This document shows positions 14,650 through 22,417 of a stretch of 22,417 nucleotides of DNA, piece after piece. Source of the DNA: JAVBNU01 sp031551265 (lineage in GTDB: Bacteria; Cyanobacteriota; Vampirovibrionia; Gastranaerophilales; Gastranaerophilaceae). The translations under genes and the position numbers were made by a program. Each line of letters starts with the position of its first letter. The stretch's first letter is position 1. The notes under the pieces were generated by a model. That model worked only from the letters and a program-made list of their open reading frames with translations. It ran no database searches and was not told the origin of the DNA. The stretch is from assembly GCA_031551265.1 (NCBI GenBank), contig JAVBNU010000058.1, positions 1 to 22,417 on the forward strand, read 5' to 3'.

Positions 14650-16116
14650 ATGACACTTACTAAAACGACAAAAGAATTAAACTTTTTATTTGAGCTATCA
14701 ACTATTCTGATGAATGAGCAAGAATTCAGCACAGTTTCACAAAAGCTGAATACATTGTTTAGTACGTGTTTTGATGTTAAAAGTACTAAAATATTTTTGA
14801 GAGAAGAGCAGATGGCGCTTTTGAAGCTTTTTGATAAGTGCGAAAACGGCGTTTGCGAATCCTATAATTACAAAAAAATACTCAAAAAGTTTAAAAACCT
14901 CAACGATAAAACAATAATGCTAAACGACAAAATAATGTCCGTTTCACATGACCAAAAACTTTTTAATGACGAGACTGACGAAATTATTACACCTGCCGAT
15001 AATATAGCGAACGTACCGTTAGTTAGTAACAATAACGTGATTGGCTTTATGCAGGTTCATTTTAATAAAATTAATGATAAGACTGCATTATATAAATTCT
15101 TTTTGTCATTGACTATTGCAGCACATCAGATTTCGGCGTTGATTTCGTCTATAACCCTGAATTACCAAATGCAGACAAATATACAATTCCACTCAGCAAT
15201 GAAAAATATCGCAAAAATTATTGAAAACCAGTATGAGTTTGCATATATCGTCCCGCTAATCGGCGAGATGATTGACCGTTTTGTGCATGAACATTTAATT
15301 TATGTATTCATTAAAAATCAAGATAAAAAATATGAACTTGTTTGGCCGACATCGTGTCATGATAAAAGCATTTTCGATATTTTGAAAAAAATTAAAAATA
15401 AAACTGAATATATTTTATCTGATGACAAAAAAATCGGTATTTTTCCACTTCATGGCGAAAGCGGAACACTTGGCGCGATTGTGGCATATAGCAACGTCGA
15501 AAAATTGTTAGATAACGAGATTAATTATATTTATGAATTATCAAAACAATCCTCAATCACTATACAAAAAGCTGAAATGTACGCACAAGTACTGCAGCAC
15601 GCTGCTCTTGATGCATTAACAGGTCTGAATAACAGACGCCAATTTGAAGTTCGTCTAAAACAAGAAATCGCGAACGCAAAAAGAAAAGATAACTCACTTT
15701 GCTGCATTATGGTTGACGTTGATTATTTCAAAAAAATTAATGATACATACGGGCACATTGCAGGTGACTGCGTGCTGAAAGGCTTGGCACAACTCATTAC
15801 GGCCGAGCTTCGTGAGTACGATATTGCTTCGCGCTACGGTGGCGAGGAATTTTGTATTTTACTCCCCTCAACAGTAATCGAGGAAGCAAGTTTCGTTGCC
15901 CAAAGGCTCAGAAAATCAACTCAGGAACACAACTTCGATATAACTGAAGCAAAAATCCCCGGGGTTGAAACTTTGAAAATTACTGTCAGCATCGGCGTAA
16001 GCCAATTTGAAAAAAGCATGAATGAGCCGGTTGATTTGTATAATAAAGCAGATGCAGCTCTGTACGAAGCGAAAAATTCAGGCCGTAACAGAGTAGTCGT
16101 ATTTAAGGAAGGATAA
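14650..16116 (+). CDS. Diguanylate cyclase with N-terminal GAF-like sensor region
   Basis: The C-terminal GGDEF domain (about 317-488) makes cyclic di-GMP from two GTP. It has DALTGLNNRR (321-330), the metal-binding DVDYFKKINDTYGH (356-369) and an active-site loop GGEEF (397-401). An RxxD allosteric I-site (Arg388 to Asp391) lies exactly five residues before it, so product inhibition is expected. Residues 1-310 contain two segments that look like GAF domains (about 10-165 and 180-310), including VPLVSNNNVIGFMQVHF (122-138) and IGIFPLHGESGTLGAIVAY (262-280). No membrane segment is evident, so a cytosolic sensor is likely; the ligand is unknown. It lies 33 nt after the TPR gene and 2 nt before the HD gene, consistent with one operon. 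Confidence 0.92.
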   Translation: MTLTKTTKELNFLFELSTILMNEQEFSTVSQKLNTLFSTCFDVKSTKIFLREEQMALLKLFDKCENGVCESYNYKKILKKFKNLNDKTIMLNDKIMSVSHDQKLFNDETDEIITPADNIANVPLVSNNNVIGFMQVHFNKINDKTALYKFFLSLTIAAHQISALISSITLNYQMQTNIQFHSAMKNIAKIIENQYEFAYIVPLIGEMIDRFVHEHLIYVFIKNQDKKYELVWPTSCHDKSIFDILKKIKNKTEYILSDDKKIGIFPLHGESGTLGAIVAYSNVEKLLDNEINYIYELSKQSSITIQKAEMYAQVLQHAALDALTGLNNRRQFEVRLKQEIANAKRKDNSLCCIMVDVDYFKKINDTYGHIAGDCVLKGLAQLITAELREYDIASRYGGEEFCILLPSTVIEEASFVAQRLRKSTQEHNFDITEAKIPGVETLKITVSIGVSQFEKSMNEPVDLYNKADAALYEAKNSGRNRVVVFKEG

Positions 16117-16118
16117 TT

Positions 16119-16946
16119 ATGTTTGATACATCAGCAAATTATGAAGTCGTCACCTATTCAGTAGGGGATACAAAGGCAGGTACGAAAATGGGGAAACTAC
16201 AGCTTAGAAATCTCGCTGATGAGACGCTTCTAAACTGTATTCTTTGGGAAGAAACTCTGGGACGAATGGACAACAAAATGTTCAGATGCGGCAATATCGT
16301 GAGGATTGTGACAGCTACGTTCAACGAAAAATACAATAATTGCCTGCTGACTGAGCTTGCACTTGTACAAGAAGCCAAACTTGGACTTGACGATCAGCAA
16401 ACAGCCGAAGTCTACAAAAATTTAATGTCTTACATCAGCAAAATTTCTGATACTAAACTTCAAAATTTTATTAAAGGCCTATTTGACAAATACGAAACCG
16501 AGTTTAAAATTGCGCCGGCTGCAAAATTAATGCATCACAACTATAAAGGCGGCTTGTTGCAGCATACGGTTGAGTGTCTTGTCATTTCGGATAAATTGAT
16601 TGAACTTTTCGCTGATAAAATTACACGGGATGAAATATACGGCGCTTGTATTTTGCATGACTTTGGCAAAATATTTGAATACGTAATCGACATTGAGACC
16701 GGCTTGGTTGATTATGATGAAAACTTCAAAAAAGAATGGGTTTCCCATTCTCAGTGGGGCTTTTCAAACTGCATGACGCAAGGCTTTAAAACAATTGCTA
16801 AAATGATTGCAGCTCACCACTCACGCTCTGACTGGGGCGCGATTGTTGACCTATCCGAAAAAGATTTGGAGCCTAACGTGTATTTGCTGCACCATATTGA
16901 TGACCTTTCGGCTAAGTACGGCAAAATTTGTGTAAGAGAACTTTAA
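16119..16946 (+). CDS. YhaM-like OB-fold plus HD-domain phosphohydrolase (3'-5' exoribonuclease family)
   Basis: Residues 9-88 resemble a nucleic-acid-binding OB fold. The HD domain follows with HH (139-140), GGLLQH (144-149), the metal-binding LHDFGK (179-184), SHSQWGF (209-215), AAHHSRSDWG (231-240) and LLHHIDD (256-262). This arrangement matches the YhaM/CBF1 family, whose Bacillus members are Mn-dependent 3'-5' exoribonucleases. At 275 residues it is shorter than a typical 310-residue YhaM, mainly at the C-terminus. An AAGGA box 5 nt before the ATG lies inside the end of the cyclase gene, and only 2 nt separate the two genes, so co-translation is likely. Turnover of short RNAs, conceivably including linear pGpG, would fit the neighbour but is inference. 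Confidence 0.85.
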   Translation: MFDTSANYEVVTYSVGDTKAGTKMGKLQLRNLADETLLNCILWEETLGRMDNKMFRCGNIVRIVTATFNEKYNNCLLTELALVQEAKLGLDDQQTAEVYKNLMSYISKISDTKLQNFIKGLFDKYETEFKIAPAAKLMHHNYKGGLLQHTVECLVISDKLIELFADKITRDEIYGACILHDFGKIFEYVIDIETGLVDYDENFKKEWVSHSQWGFSNCMTQGFKTIAKMIAAHHSRSDWGAIVDLSEKDLEPNVYLLHHIDDLSAKYGKICVREL

Positions 16947-16955
16947 TCATATTCA

Positions 16956-17162
16956 ATGAAAAAAGTATTTTTATTTTTAATAAGTATTTATCAAAAAATA
17001 TCTAAGTATTTTCCGAAAGTTTGCCGGTTTTACCCAAGCTGCTCTGAGTACGCAAAACAAGCCATCGAAAAATACGGCGCACTCAAGGGGAGTTGGCTGG
17101 GAATAAAACGCATTTGCCGATGCCACCCATTCAGCGAAGGCGGCCATGACCCCGTACCGTGA
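16956..17162 (+). CDS. yidD: Membrane protein insertion efficiency factor YidD
   Basis: YidD is a small peripheral membrane protein that helps YidC/Sec insert inner-membrane proteins. The 68 residues match the family over their whole length: a hydrophobic, amphipathic N-terminus (KKVFLFLISIYQKISKYF), CRFYPSCSEYA (23-33), the GALKGSW segment, and RCHPFSEGGHDPVP at the C-terminus. In many bacteria yidD sits between rnpA and yidC; here it follows the HD gene by 9 nt, away from that block. No clear ribosome binding site precedes the ATG, so translation may depend on coupling. It ends 28 nt from the stop of the convergent repeat protein, and no terminator is obvious between them. Confidence 0.95.
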   Translation: MKKVFLFLISIYQKISKYFPKVCRFYPSCSEYAKQAIEKYGALKGSWLGIKRICRCHPFSEGGHDPVP

Positions 17163-17190
17163 GCCCTTATTTGCAAGTGTTTCTATGTTT

Positions 17191-18054
17191 CTACCGGTAT
17201 TCTTCATCTTTGTTTCGATGAGAGTTTAAGTATGCAAGAAATTCAGGGTCTTTTTTAAATAAATCATGGATCAGTTGTAATTTTTCCGGCTGAGCATAGT
17301 ATATAGGCAAATTCCCCTTTTCATTCGGTGTGGAATATAATTCTTTCAGAAATTCAGGTTTATCTTTAAATGTATTATGAAGAGCCTTTAGCATTGCTGA
17401 ACTCTGTGTACCTATTATAGTGCCACCATACTCGCCGCCCATTGTGCATAATTGTTTACTCAAGGCAAGGTCATCTTTGAACGTATTAAGAATTATTTCT
17501 GCTGTTTTAGGATCTGCGAGGTGTATTGGTAAGTTGCTATATTCATCCGTTGTTGTATGGATTTGTTTAAGAAATTCAATGTCGTTTTTGAATGTATTGT
17601 GAATTATTTTTGTTCTTTGAGCATCTGCAAAGTGTATTGGGAGTCCTCCACAATGACTATATTTTCTTTTAAGGTGTAACCCCTTAAGAAACTCAGGATC
17701 GTTTTTGAATATTTCGTGAATTAACTTTAGGTTTGCAGTATTAGCAAAGTGTATAGGTAGACCATAGGCCTTGGTTCCTTTGGAATGATGTCGTTTAAGG
17801 GCTTGGAGATTATTTTTGTATGCATTGTGAATTAGTTCCATTTTTTTATTTTCAATAATTCTAAGACGCTCTTCTAATGCTTCATATTCAAGCCCTTTGA
17901 GAGAACTATCCAATTCTTTCAGCTGTTTTTCTAGTGAATCAGATTGACCGTTGAACGAAACAGTATCTTTCTGCATCTGTAAAGGCGTACTAGAGTGCCT
18001 TTGCAACGAATTCTGATTTACATATGAACATTTCCCAATTTGGTATATTTTCAT
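17191..18054 (-). CDS. Repeat protein with about five 37-39-residue LPIHFA...IHNTFKNDPEFLK units
   Basis: No named family is recognised. After an N-terminal region containing DTVSFNG (30-36) and a charged helical stretch (41-75) comes a tandem array. Units begin at LPIHFA (99), LPIHFA (138), LPIHLA (175), a degenerate TIIGTQ (212) and LPIYYA (249), with spacings of 39, 37, 37 and 37. A half-unit precedes the first (from about 62). Each unit continues with a IIHNTFKND-like helix and an EFLKxL helix, an ankyrin-like helix pair by appearance, so a solenoid for protein binding is plausible. There is no clear signal peptide or membrane segment. The ATG lacks a well-placed ribosome binding site. 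The 1328-residue gene upstream on the same strand ends 166 nt away; that AT-rich gap shows no obvious terminator. Confidence 0.75.
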   Translation of the reverse strand: MKIYQIGKCSYVNQNSLQRHSSTPLQMQKDTVSFNGQSDSLEKQLKELDSSLKGLEYEALEERLRIIENKKMELIHNAYKNNLQALKRHHSKGTKAYGLPIHFANTANLKLIHEIFKNDPEFLKGLHLKRKYSHCGGLPIHFADAQRTKIIHNTFKNDIEFLKQIHTTTDEYSNLPIHLADPKTAEIILNTFKDDLALSKQLCTMGGEYGGTIIGTQSSAMLKALHNTFKDKPEFLKELYSTPNEKGNLPIYYAQPEKLQLIHDLFKKDPEFLAYLNSHRNKDEEYR

Positions 18055-18220
18055 AACATTACCATAACCTTTCTTTTTAATTCCATTCTCATTTTTTAAA
18101 AACCCGTAAATTTATTTTTTTGTTAGCTTACATATTATTTTGTAACAATATTTAATATATGTTGCCTATTTTTGAGAGCACTGTATAAATCAAAAAACAA
18201 TTTTCAAACTTGTGCAGTAA

Positions 18221-21200
18221 TTACCGCCTGTTACTATATTGTGTAGAGTTGTTAGTCACTACATCGATTCTGGAAGTTATATCAGGCGCATTATTTCTTA
18301 CTTTGCTGCGCTTGTGAGGATCGATGACATCAGTAAATGCTTCCTCATTAAAGTTGTCTTGGGCTTTTACGGCTTCAACTTCCATATAATGGGCGTTATT
18401 ACCGTTCGAAAAATAATCTTCAATTGTTGATTTTATTTTAAACCCACAGGCCTCATAATATCTGACTAAATCCTTGTTTGCCGCGTCAACATGCAACGCA
18501 ACTGTATTGACAGCATTATCTTGTGCGATATTTTTTATCATTTTTCTTATTTTTGCCAACGCTACAACAGCCGTTTTGCTGTTACGATATTGACTTTCTA
18601 TACCCAAATTCGAAATATACAGAACACCGTCATTTATCGGCTCTGTTTGCAAATAACCGACAAATTCGCCGGCATCACCTTTGATGACGTAACTTGTATC
18701 GTTTGCGTGTTCATTCTTGTAATCTTCAAATTTTGTTGGCACATTATCCATATAGCTAAATTCTTCGACATCCAGCCTATGTATTGCTCTCAGGTCATTT
18801 TCATTCGCAATTGAAATACTGATATTTTTCGCTTCTTTTTTAGGCGCGCGAACTTGATTGGACACTCCTCTAACCTCGAATAAACTGAGGTTATCGATTT
18901 TCTGACTATTAATAATTCGTCCTTGGGTAAATGTATCGATATAGACTTCCTTTTTACCGGTTGAACCTAGTATTTTCATTTCTGCTTTAAGTGGTTTTAA
19001 CTTTTCAGTATTAATTTTATGTCTGTGCGGGCCAATATAAATCGGCATATTTGGCTGCCCGATTTCAGCAGTCATTTGTTTGGCATAATCTAACATCGCA
19101 TCGCCAATTGAGTCCTTAAACTGGTAACTCGCACTCAACTCAATATTATCAAGCACTAATGAAGGCACACCGTTAACCTCAGCGATAAAACACATTGTGT
19201 TTCCTGCAAAAGTTTTTCCATCAACAAGTTCAATGGCCTGAATTGCTTTATTCATAATATAATTCGGCGCACTCCACTGATTCGTACCATTGCCCACAGA
19301 AGTACAGCAAGCGCCATGATTTCCGAGAAATAACGAGTGTTGAATGTTATCCATGTCAGTTTTGCGTACTGTTAATTCCAGAACTTTGTCACTTTTTGTT
19401 TTAGCAGCATCATCAATCGCAGATATACGTCTTTTTATCATGTGGTCGTAGAACGTATTGCAGCTGTTACGCACTTCTTCACTCAGTTCTTGGTTTTTCC
19501 CGAGCGTATGCCAAAACTCAGCGTCTTTGTCTTTGCCTGCCATTTTTGCTTCAATTATTTTACCGGCTTTTTGTAATTCTTTAAACGTCAGCGCCTCAAA
19601 TTTGCCCTCGTCATTTTTGCTGCGCAAACGTAAATTTACTACAGTATCCCCATGATTTAAATCATTCTGGAGCAGGGCTTCAGTGTTTTTTATTAAATAA
19701 ATATTTTCTCGCTCAAGTGCTTTGATGATTTTTTCGGCCTCTTTTTTAGGTATTTTTTTGAACTCATCCGAATTAAACTCTTTTTCCACTGCTGTCAATG
19801 CGTTAGCTCTAATTTCTTCAGCGCTGATTTCGACTTTGAGTTTTAAACCACTATCAGGTTTTACTGTGCGCCATTCATCATAATTAACGCCAATTTCGCT
19901 AAAAATTCTCTTAGTCTCGAGATTTTGAGGCAAATTATCAAAAGCGTCCTTAACAGACTTATCAGGATTAGCCTGCAATAGCGTTAGCATCTCTTTGAAG
20001 CTGGTTTTAAAATCACTATCACTACTCAATATTTCGCCGATATAATCGTTTTCAGACAGATTCAATTTTGCAGAAAGCGCTTCATCATATTTCATATCAA
20101 GACTGGAAAATACTTTTTGGTTAACGGAGTTTTTCCACTCAGTATCGTTTTTCGCTACTAATTCAACAAAACCTGGAATCTCGTCAGGAGATTTAATAGC
20201 AATTGCAGCAAGCACTTTTAATCTTTGCAGCTTTGCTTTTGGGTCAAGCTGTACGGCCGGCTTATTTTCTTTTTCCAGAGCATTTTTTTCTTTAACAAGA
20301 GGCCCCATTTTTCTGTTCACTTCGTCCATTAAGGGCTTTTTAGCAGCAATATCGTCTGTACTGGCTGCAATTGCCCGATTTTCAGCTTTATATATTTCTA
20401 TTTTCGCTGCCAATTCATCGATTCCTGCTTTTTTAGCGCGGTACGTATCACTGCTTTCATAGTTAAATGTTTGCAGCAATTTTTCATAATCATCTTTTGA
20501 TAATTTATACCTCAGAGTATAGGCATTGTGAATTATTTTTTGTAGTCCGTTGAATTTAGTGCCATAAGCCGATTTAAAAGTCCCGTCACCTAACAATTCG
20601 ATTGCATTGTTCACCATATCGATTTGTCCGTAGAAAAATTTATTTATTTGCTCTGTTGTCAGGTCTTTGCCATATTCTCTGAGCAAATCTCTATGCTCAA
20701 GCGCATGCTCCACCGCCGAGTCAAATTGAGCCATTTTTGAATCGGATAATTTTGCATATTCTATTTCATTTTGGATATCGAAATTGCCATTTAGCTTACT
20801 CAAGGCATGGGGATTGAAAGTCTCAGATTGTTTACCGGCATGCTTAAACCTCAAAAATTCAATTACTTCTGCAATATCTGTCTCTTGATCCCTAAACAGG
20901 AATAAAGCATCTTTATCTTTCTGAATTTTATATTGATCAACTACACTAAGAGCTTGCAGCTCTTTTATAAATTTTGTTGCACCAAAATAATCAAACTCTA
21001 CAAATTGAAGTTTTTTGGTAATCCACTCATTTGTATTTTCTTCTTCTTCAACTATGCCTGAAGTTCTCATAATATCGATAAAATCAGCAACTTCACCCAA
21101 GAAATTAGGGCCATCAAGATGGCTTTTTATTATAGAATGGTGTCCTATAGCACAATTCATGCCCATTGGACTCCAACTATCTGTGTAACCTGCCTTGAGA

Positions 21201-22207
21201 ATTCGCTTCAAAAACTCAATAGCTTTATCCGATTCAATACCACGATATCTAAGCGCCGTAAGTAAAGTATATTTTTGATGATAATCAAAAGAACCGTGCT
21301 CATCTTTTTTTAGGTTTATCACTTTTTGTATAAAGTCTATAGCATTTTTTTCTGCAGCTCCTTTTTGAATCATCGTTAGGACGCCTGCATCACTAGCGAG
21401 TGAGAGCTTATTCATTGTTTTTAATAAATCAATAACATCCTCTACCTCAACGTCTGGATTAGTGGTGATTTCTGATATTTGGTCGGTACTAAAGAACTTA
21501 AAATCACCCAATTCTTTCAGCTTGGCATATAAATCAAGCGTTTTTTGTGCCGGCCAATGATCTTTGTCAACCATCGGTATAACAGAACTCACTTCATACC
21601 GTTCTCCCAGCTTATTCAGGAGCTGTAAAGTCGCTTCAGGATTGAAGTCTTTGCGCTCGACAACTGAATTAATAGCCTGTATTGTGAATTGATCCATTAG
21701 ATTATTTTCTTCCAACAGTTTGATAAACTCAGTTGCGCTGTTCAGGTCTGCGTCTTTATTACATAACACATTGCAAATACTTTTAAGATTCTTTTTATCC
21801 TCTGCACGAACATCACCGACAAAATTACTCAAATACGCAGCGACCTCATCAGGATTACGTTTGGCTAGAGGTATAATAAGTATAGATAAATTTTTAATTG
21901 CACCCGGCAATCCTTTTATTTTAGCCATCTCTGTCAATACTTTTTCAATATTATTTAACTTAACATCAGAATCTTCCTCATTCATGAGCACATCACGAAT
22001 TCCAGGTGTTATTAAGCTATTGCCGAATTTAATTTTATTTTGCGATAAAAATGCCTTTGCTGCATTAGCTCTCGCGTCAGCAACCTGTTCAAACGAGGTA
22101 CTGCAATCTTGTACGTCGCTTGAGTTTTTCTCAGCCGTCTCTACTGCAGGCATGGAGGCGGTATTGAACGCGTTAAAACAATATGTTTGATTGTTATTGA
22201 GTTTCAA
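18221..22207 (-). CDS. Giant helical protein with Cys-Cys domain and C-terminal GNAT-like acetyltransferase domain
   Basis: The 1328-residue product is not a family I can name. Residues 1-65 are Ser/Thr/Asn-rich and end in KIKFGN. About 80-480 is a helical solenoid with recurring segments such as AIEFLKRILKAG, VIDLLKTMNKL and ATLQLLNKLG. About 590-650 is a charged coiled-coil-like region, and 660-950 is more helical sequence. Residues 950-1070 form a distinct domain with LGNHGACCTSVGNG (961-974), PSLVLDNIEL (1015-1024) and YIGPHRHKI (1057-1065). Residues 1128-1278 look like a GNAT acetyltransferase: ISNLGIESQYRNSKTA then YYEACGFK (1250-1257). The acetyl-CoA loop is degenerate, with Lys1211 where Gly is expected. 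The start is TTG (22205-22207), following a weak AGG. An effector-like or cell-surface role is possible but unproven. Confidence 0.75.
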   Translation of the reverse strand: MKLNNNQTYCFNAFNTASMPAVETAEKNSSDVQDCSTSFEQVADARANAAKAFLSQNKIKFGNSLITPGIRDVLMNEEDSDVKLNNIEKVLTEMAKIKGLPGAIKNLSILIIPLAKRNPDEVAAYLSNFVGDVRAEDKKNLKSICNVLCNKDADLNSATEFIKLLEENNLMDQFTIQAINSVVERKDFNPEATLQLLNKLGERYEVSSVIPMVDKDHWPAQKTLDLYAKLKELGDFKFFSTDQISEITTNPDVEVEDVIDLLKTMNKLSLASDAGVLTMIQKGAAEKNAIDFIQKVINLKKDEHGSFDYHQKYTLLTALRYRGIESDKAIEFLKRILKAGYTDSWSPMGMNCAIGHHSIIKSHLDGPNFLGEVADFIDIMRTSGIVEEEENTNEWITKKLQFVEFDYFGATKFIKELQALSVVDQYKIQKDKDALFLFRDQETDIAEVIEFLRFKHAGKQSETFNPHALSKLNGNFDIQNEIEYAKLSDSKMAQFDSAVEHALEHRDLLREYGKDLTTEQINKFFYGQIDMVNNAIELLGDGTFKSAYGTKFNGLQKIIHNAYTLRYKLSKDDYEKLLQTFNYESSDTYRAKKAGIDELAAKIEIYKAENRAIAASTDDIAAKKPLMDEVNRKMGPLVKEKNALEKENKPAVQLDPKAKLQRLKVLAAIAIKSPDEIPGFVELVAKNDTEWKNSVNQKVFSSLDMKYDEALSAKLNLSENDYIGEILSSDSDFKTSFKEMLTLLQANPDKSVKDAFDNLPQNLETKRIFSEIGVNYDEWRTVKPDSGLKLKVEISAEEIRANALTAVEKEFNSDEFKKIPKKEAEKIIKALERENIYLIKNTEALLQNDLNHGDTVVNLRLRSKNDEGKFEALTFKELQKAGKIIEAKMAGKDKDAEFWHTLGKNQELSEEVRNSCNTFYDHMIKRRISAIDDAAKTKSDKVLELTVRKTDMDNIQHSLFLGNHGACCTSVGNGTNQWSAPNYIMNKAIQAIELVDGKTFAGNTMCFIAEVNGVPSLVLDNIELSASYQFKDSIGDAMLDYAKQMTAEIGQPNMPIYIGPHRHKINTEKLKPLKAEMKILGSTGKKEVYIDTFTQGRIINSQKIDNLSLFEVRGVSNQVRAPKKEAKNISISIANENDLRAIHRLDVEEFSYMDNVPTKFEDYKNEHANDTSYVIKGDAGEFVGYLQTEPINDGVLYISNLGIESQYRNSKTAVVALAKIRKMIKNIAQDNAVNTVALHVDAANKDLVRYYEACGFKIKSTIEDYFSNGNNAHYMEVEAVKAQDNFNEEAFTDVIDPHKRSKVRNNAPDITSRIDVVTNNSTQYSNRR

Positions 22208-22229
22208 ATTGACTAACCTATAATCTTCC

Positions 22230-22258
22230 TATATAAATTCATACATTAATAAAAACAA
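22230..22258 (-). promoter_or_regulatory. Possible promoter of the 1328-residue gene
   Basis: On the minus strand TTGTTT (22253-22258) and TATATA (22230-22235) are 17 bp apart, giving a short leader before the TTG start at 22207. Both boxes are imperfect and the region is very AT-rich. Confidence 0.35.
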
Positions 22259-22342
22259 TTACTAAAAAATAATTGCGTTTTTCATTGTAATAAGACATAA
22301 ATTATTTACAATTATCCTTTCAGAAGTCGCCAATTTTTTTGT

Positions 22343-22382
22343 CGTTGCTGTACATGTCAAGTAATTAGTTACATGATTTTTG
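22343..22382 (+). repeat. Third copy of the 33-bp inverted end (extended to 40 bp)
   Basis: From CGTTGCTGTACATG to TTACATG (22343-22375) it matches the inverted right end of the 469-bp element at 31 of 33 bases, and the following ATTTTTG also matches. After 22382 the sequence diverges into an A-run and a GC-rich hairpin. This is therefore either the edge of a second element with a different interior or a solo end. The window stops before this can be told. Confidence 0.7.
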
Positions 22383-22393
22383 AAAAAAAAGCT

Positions 22394-22417
22394 CCCTCTC
22401 CCCAATGCGGGAGAGGG
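22394..22417. repeat. GC-rich REP-like hairpin at the window edge
   Basis: CCCTCTCCC (22394-22402) pairs perfectly with GGGAGAGGG (22409-22417) around CAATGC. It is of the same general type as the C-rich/G-rich palindrome at 988-1044 and lies 11 nt from the inverted-end copy; it may continue beyond the window. Confidence 0.7.

Noticed and set aside
21720..22190. 156-codon plus-strand frame opposite the 1328-residue gene
   Set aside because: It is antisense to a long continuous frame and has no ribosome binding site or recognisable motif.

Overview
This AT-rich window carries ordinary chromosomal genes plus several unexplained repeat and RNA-like structures. The most likely source is an uncultured diderm gut-type bacterium, perhaps of the Gastranaerophilales (Vampirovibrionia/Melainabacteria) lineage. 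That guess rests on three glycine-rich prepilin-like proteins, large helical proteins of unknown function and many intergenic palindromes. No rRNA or other phylogenetic marker is present, so it is an impression and not a demonstration.

Layout. Positions 1-5847 (minus strand) hold an arginine cluster transcribed argF-argG-argH-argC-argJ, with argJ cut by the window edge. A possible leader region for it (strong -10 box, 16-codon reading frame with tandem Arg codons, intrinsic-terminator-like hairpin, three tandem hairpins) lies at 5872-6146. Next on the minus strand are an unrecognised 464-residue protein (6213-7607) and a three-gene operon of prepilin-like proteins with glycine-rich bodies (7810-11498), which has a good sigma70-type promoter. 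A 469-bp non-coding element with 33-bp inverted ends and a densely self-complementary centre fills 11626-12094. ychF follows (12147-13244).

On the plus strand, 13567-17162 is an apparent operon: a membrane-anchored TPR protein, a GGDEF diguanylate cyclase with an I-site, a YhaM-like OB+HD phosphohydrolase/exoribonuclease, and YidD. Convergent to it on the minus strand are a 287-residue protein made of about five 37-39-residue repeats (17191-18054) and a 1328-residue helical protein ending in a Cys-Cys-containing domain and a GNAT-like domain (18221-22207). The last 75 bases carry another copy of the 33-bp inverted end and a GC-rich hairpin.

How the genes work together. ArgF, ArgG and ArgH turn ornithine into arginine, while ArgC and ArgJ act in the acetylated ornithine branch; argB and argD are not here. 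The prepilin-like trio should need a type IV pilus or type II secretion-like machine encoded elsewhere. The cyclase and HD protein sit 2 nt apart, suggesting linked nucleotide or RNA turnover. Candidates for undescribed biology are the structured inverted-repeat element, the GTAGG-hairpin family found upstream of genes, an 18-bp unit nested in two different palindromes, the arg leader, the disulfide-ready glycine-rich prepilins and the two repeat-rich proteins at the right end.
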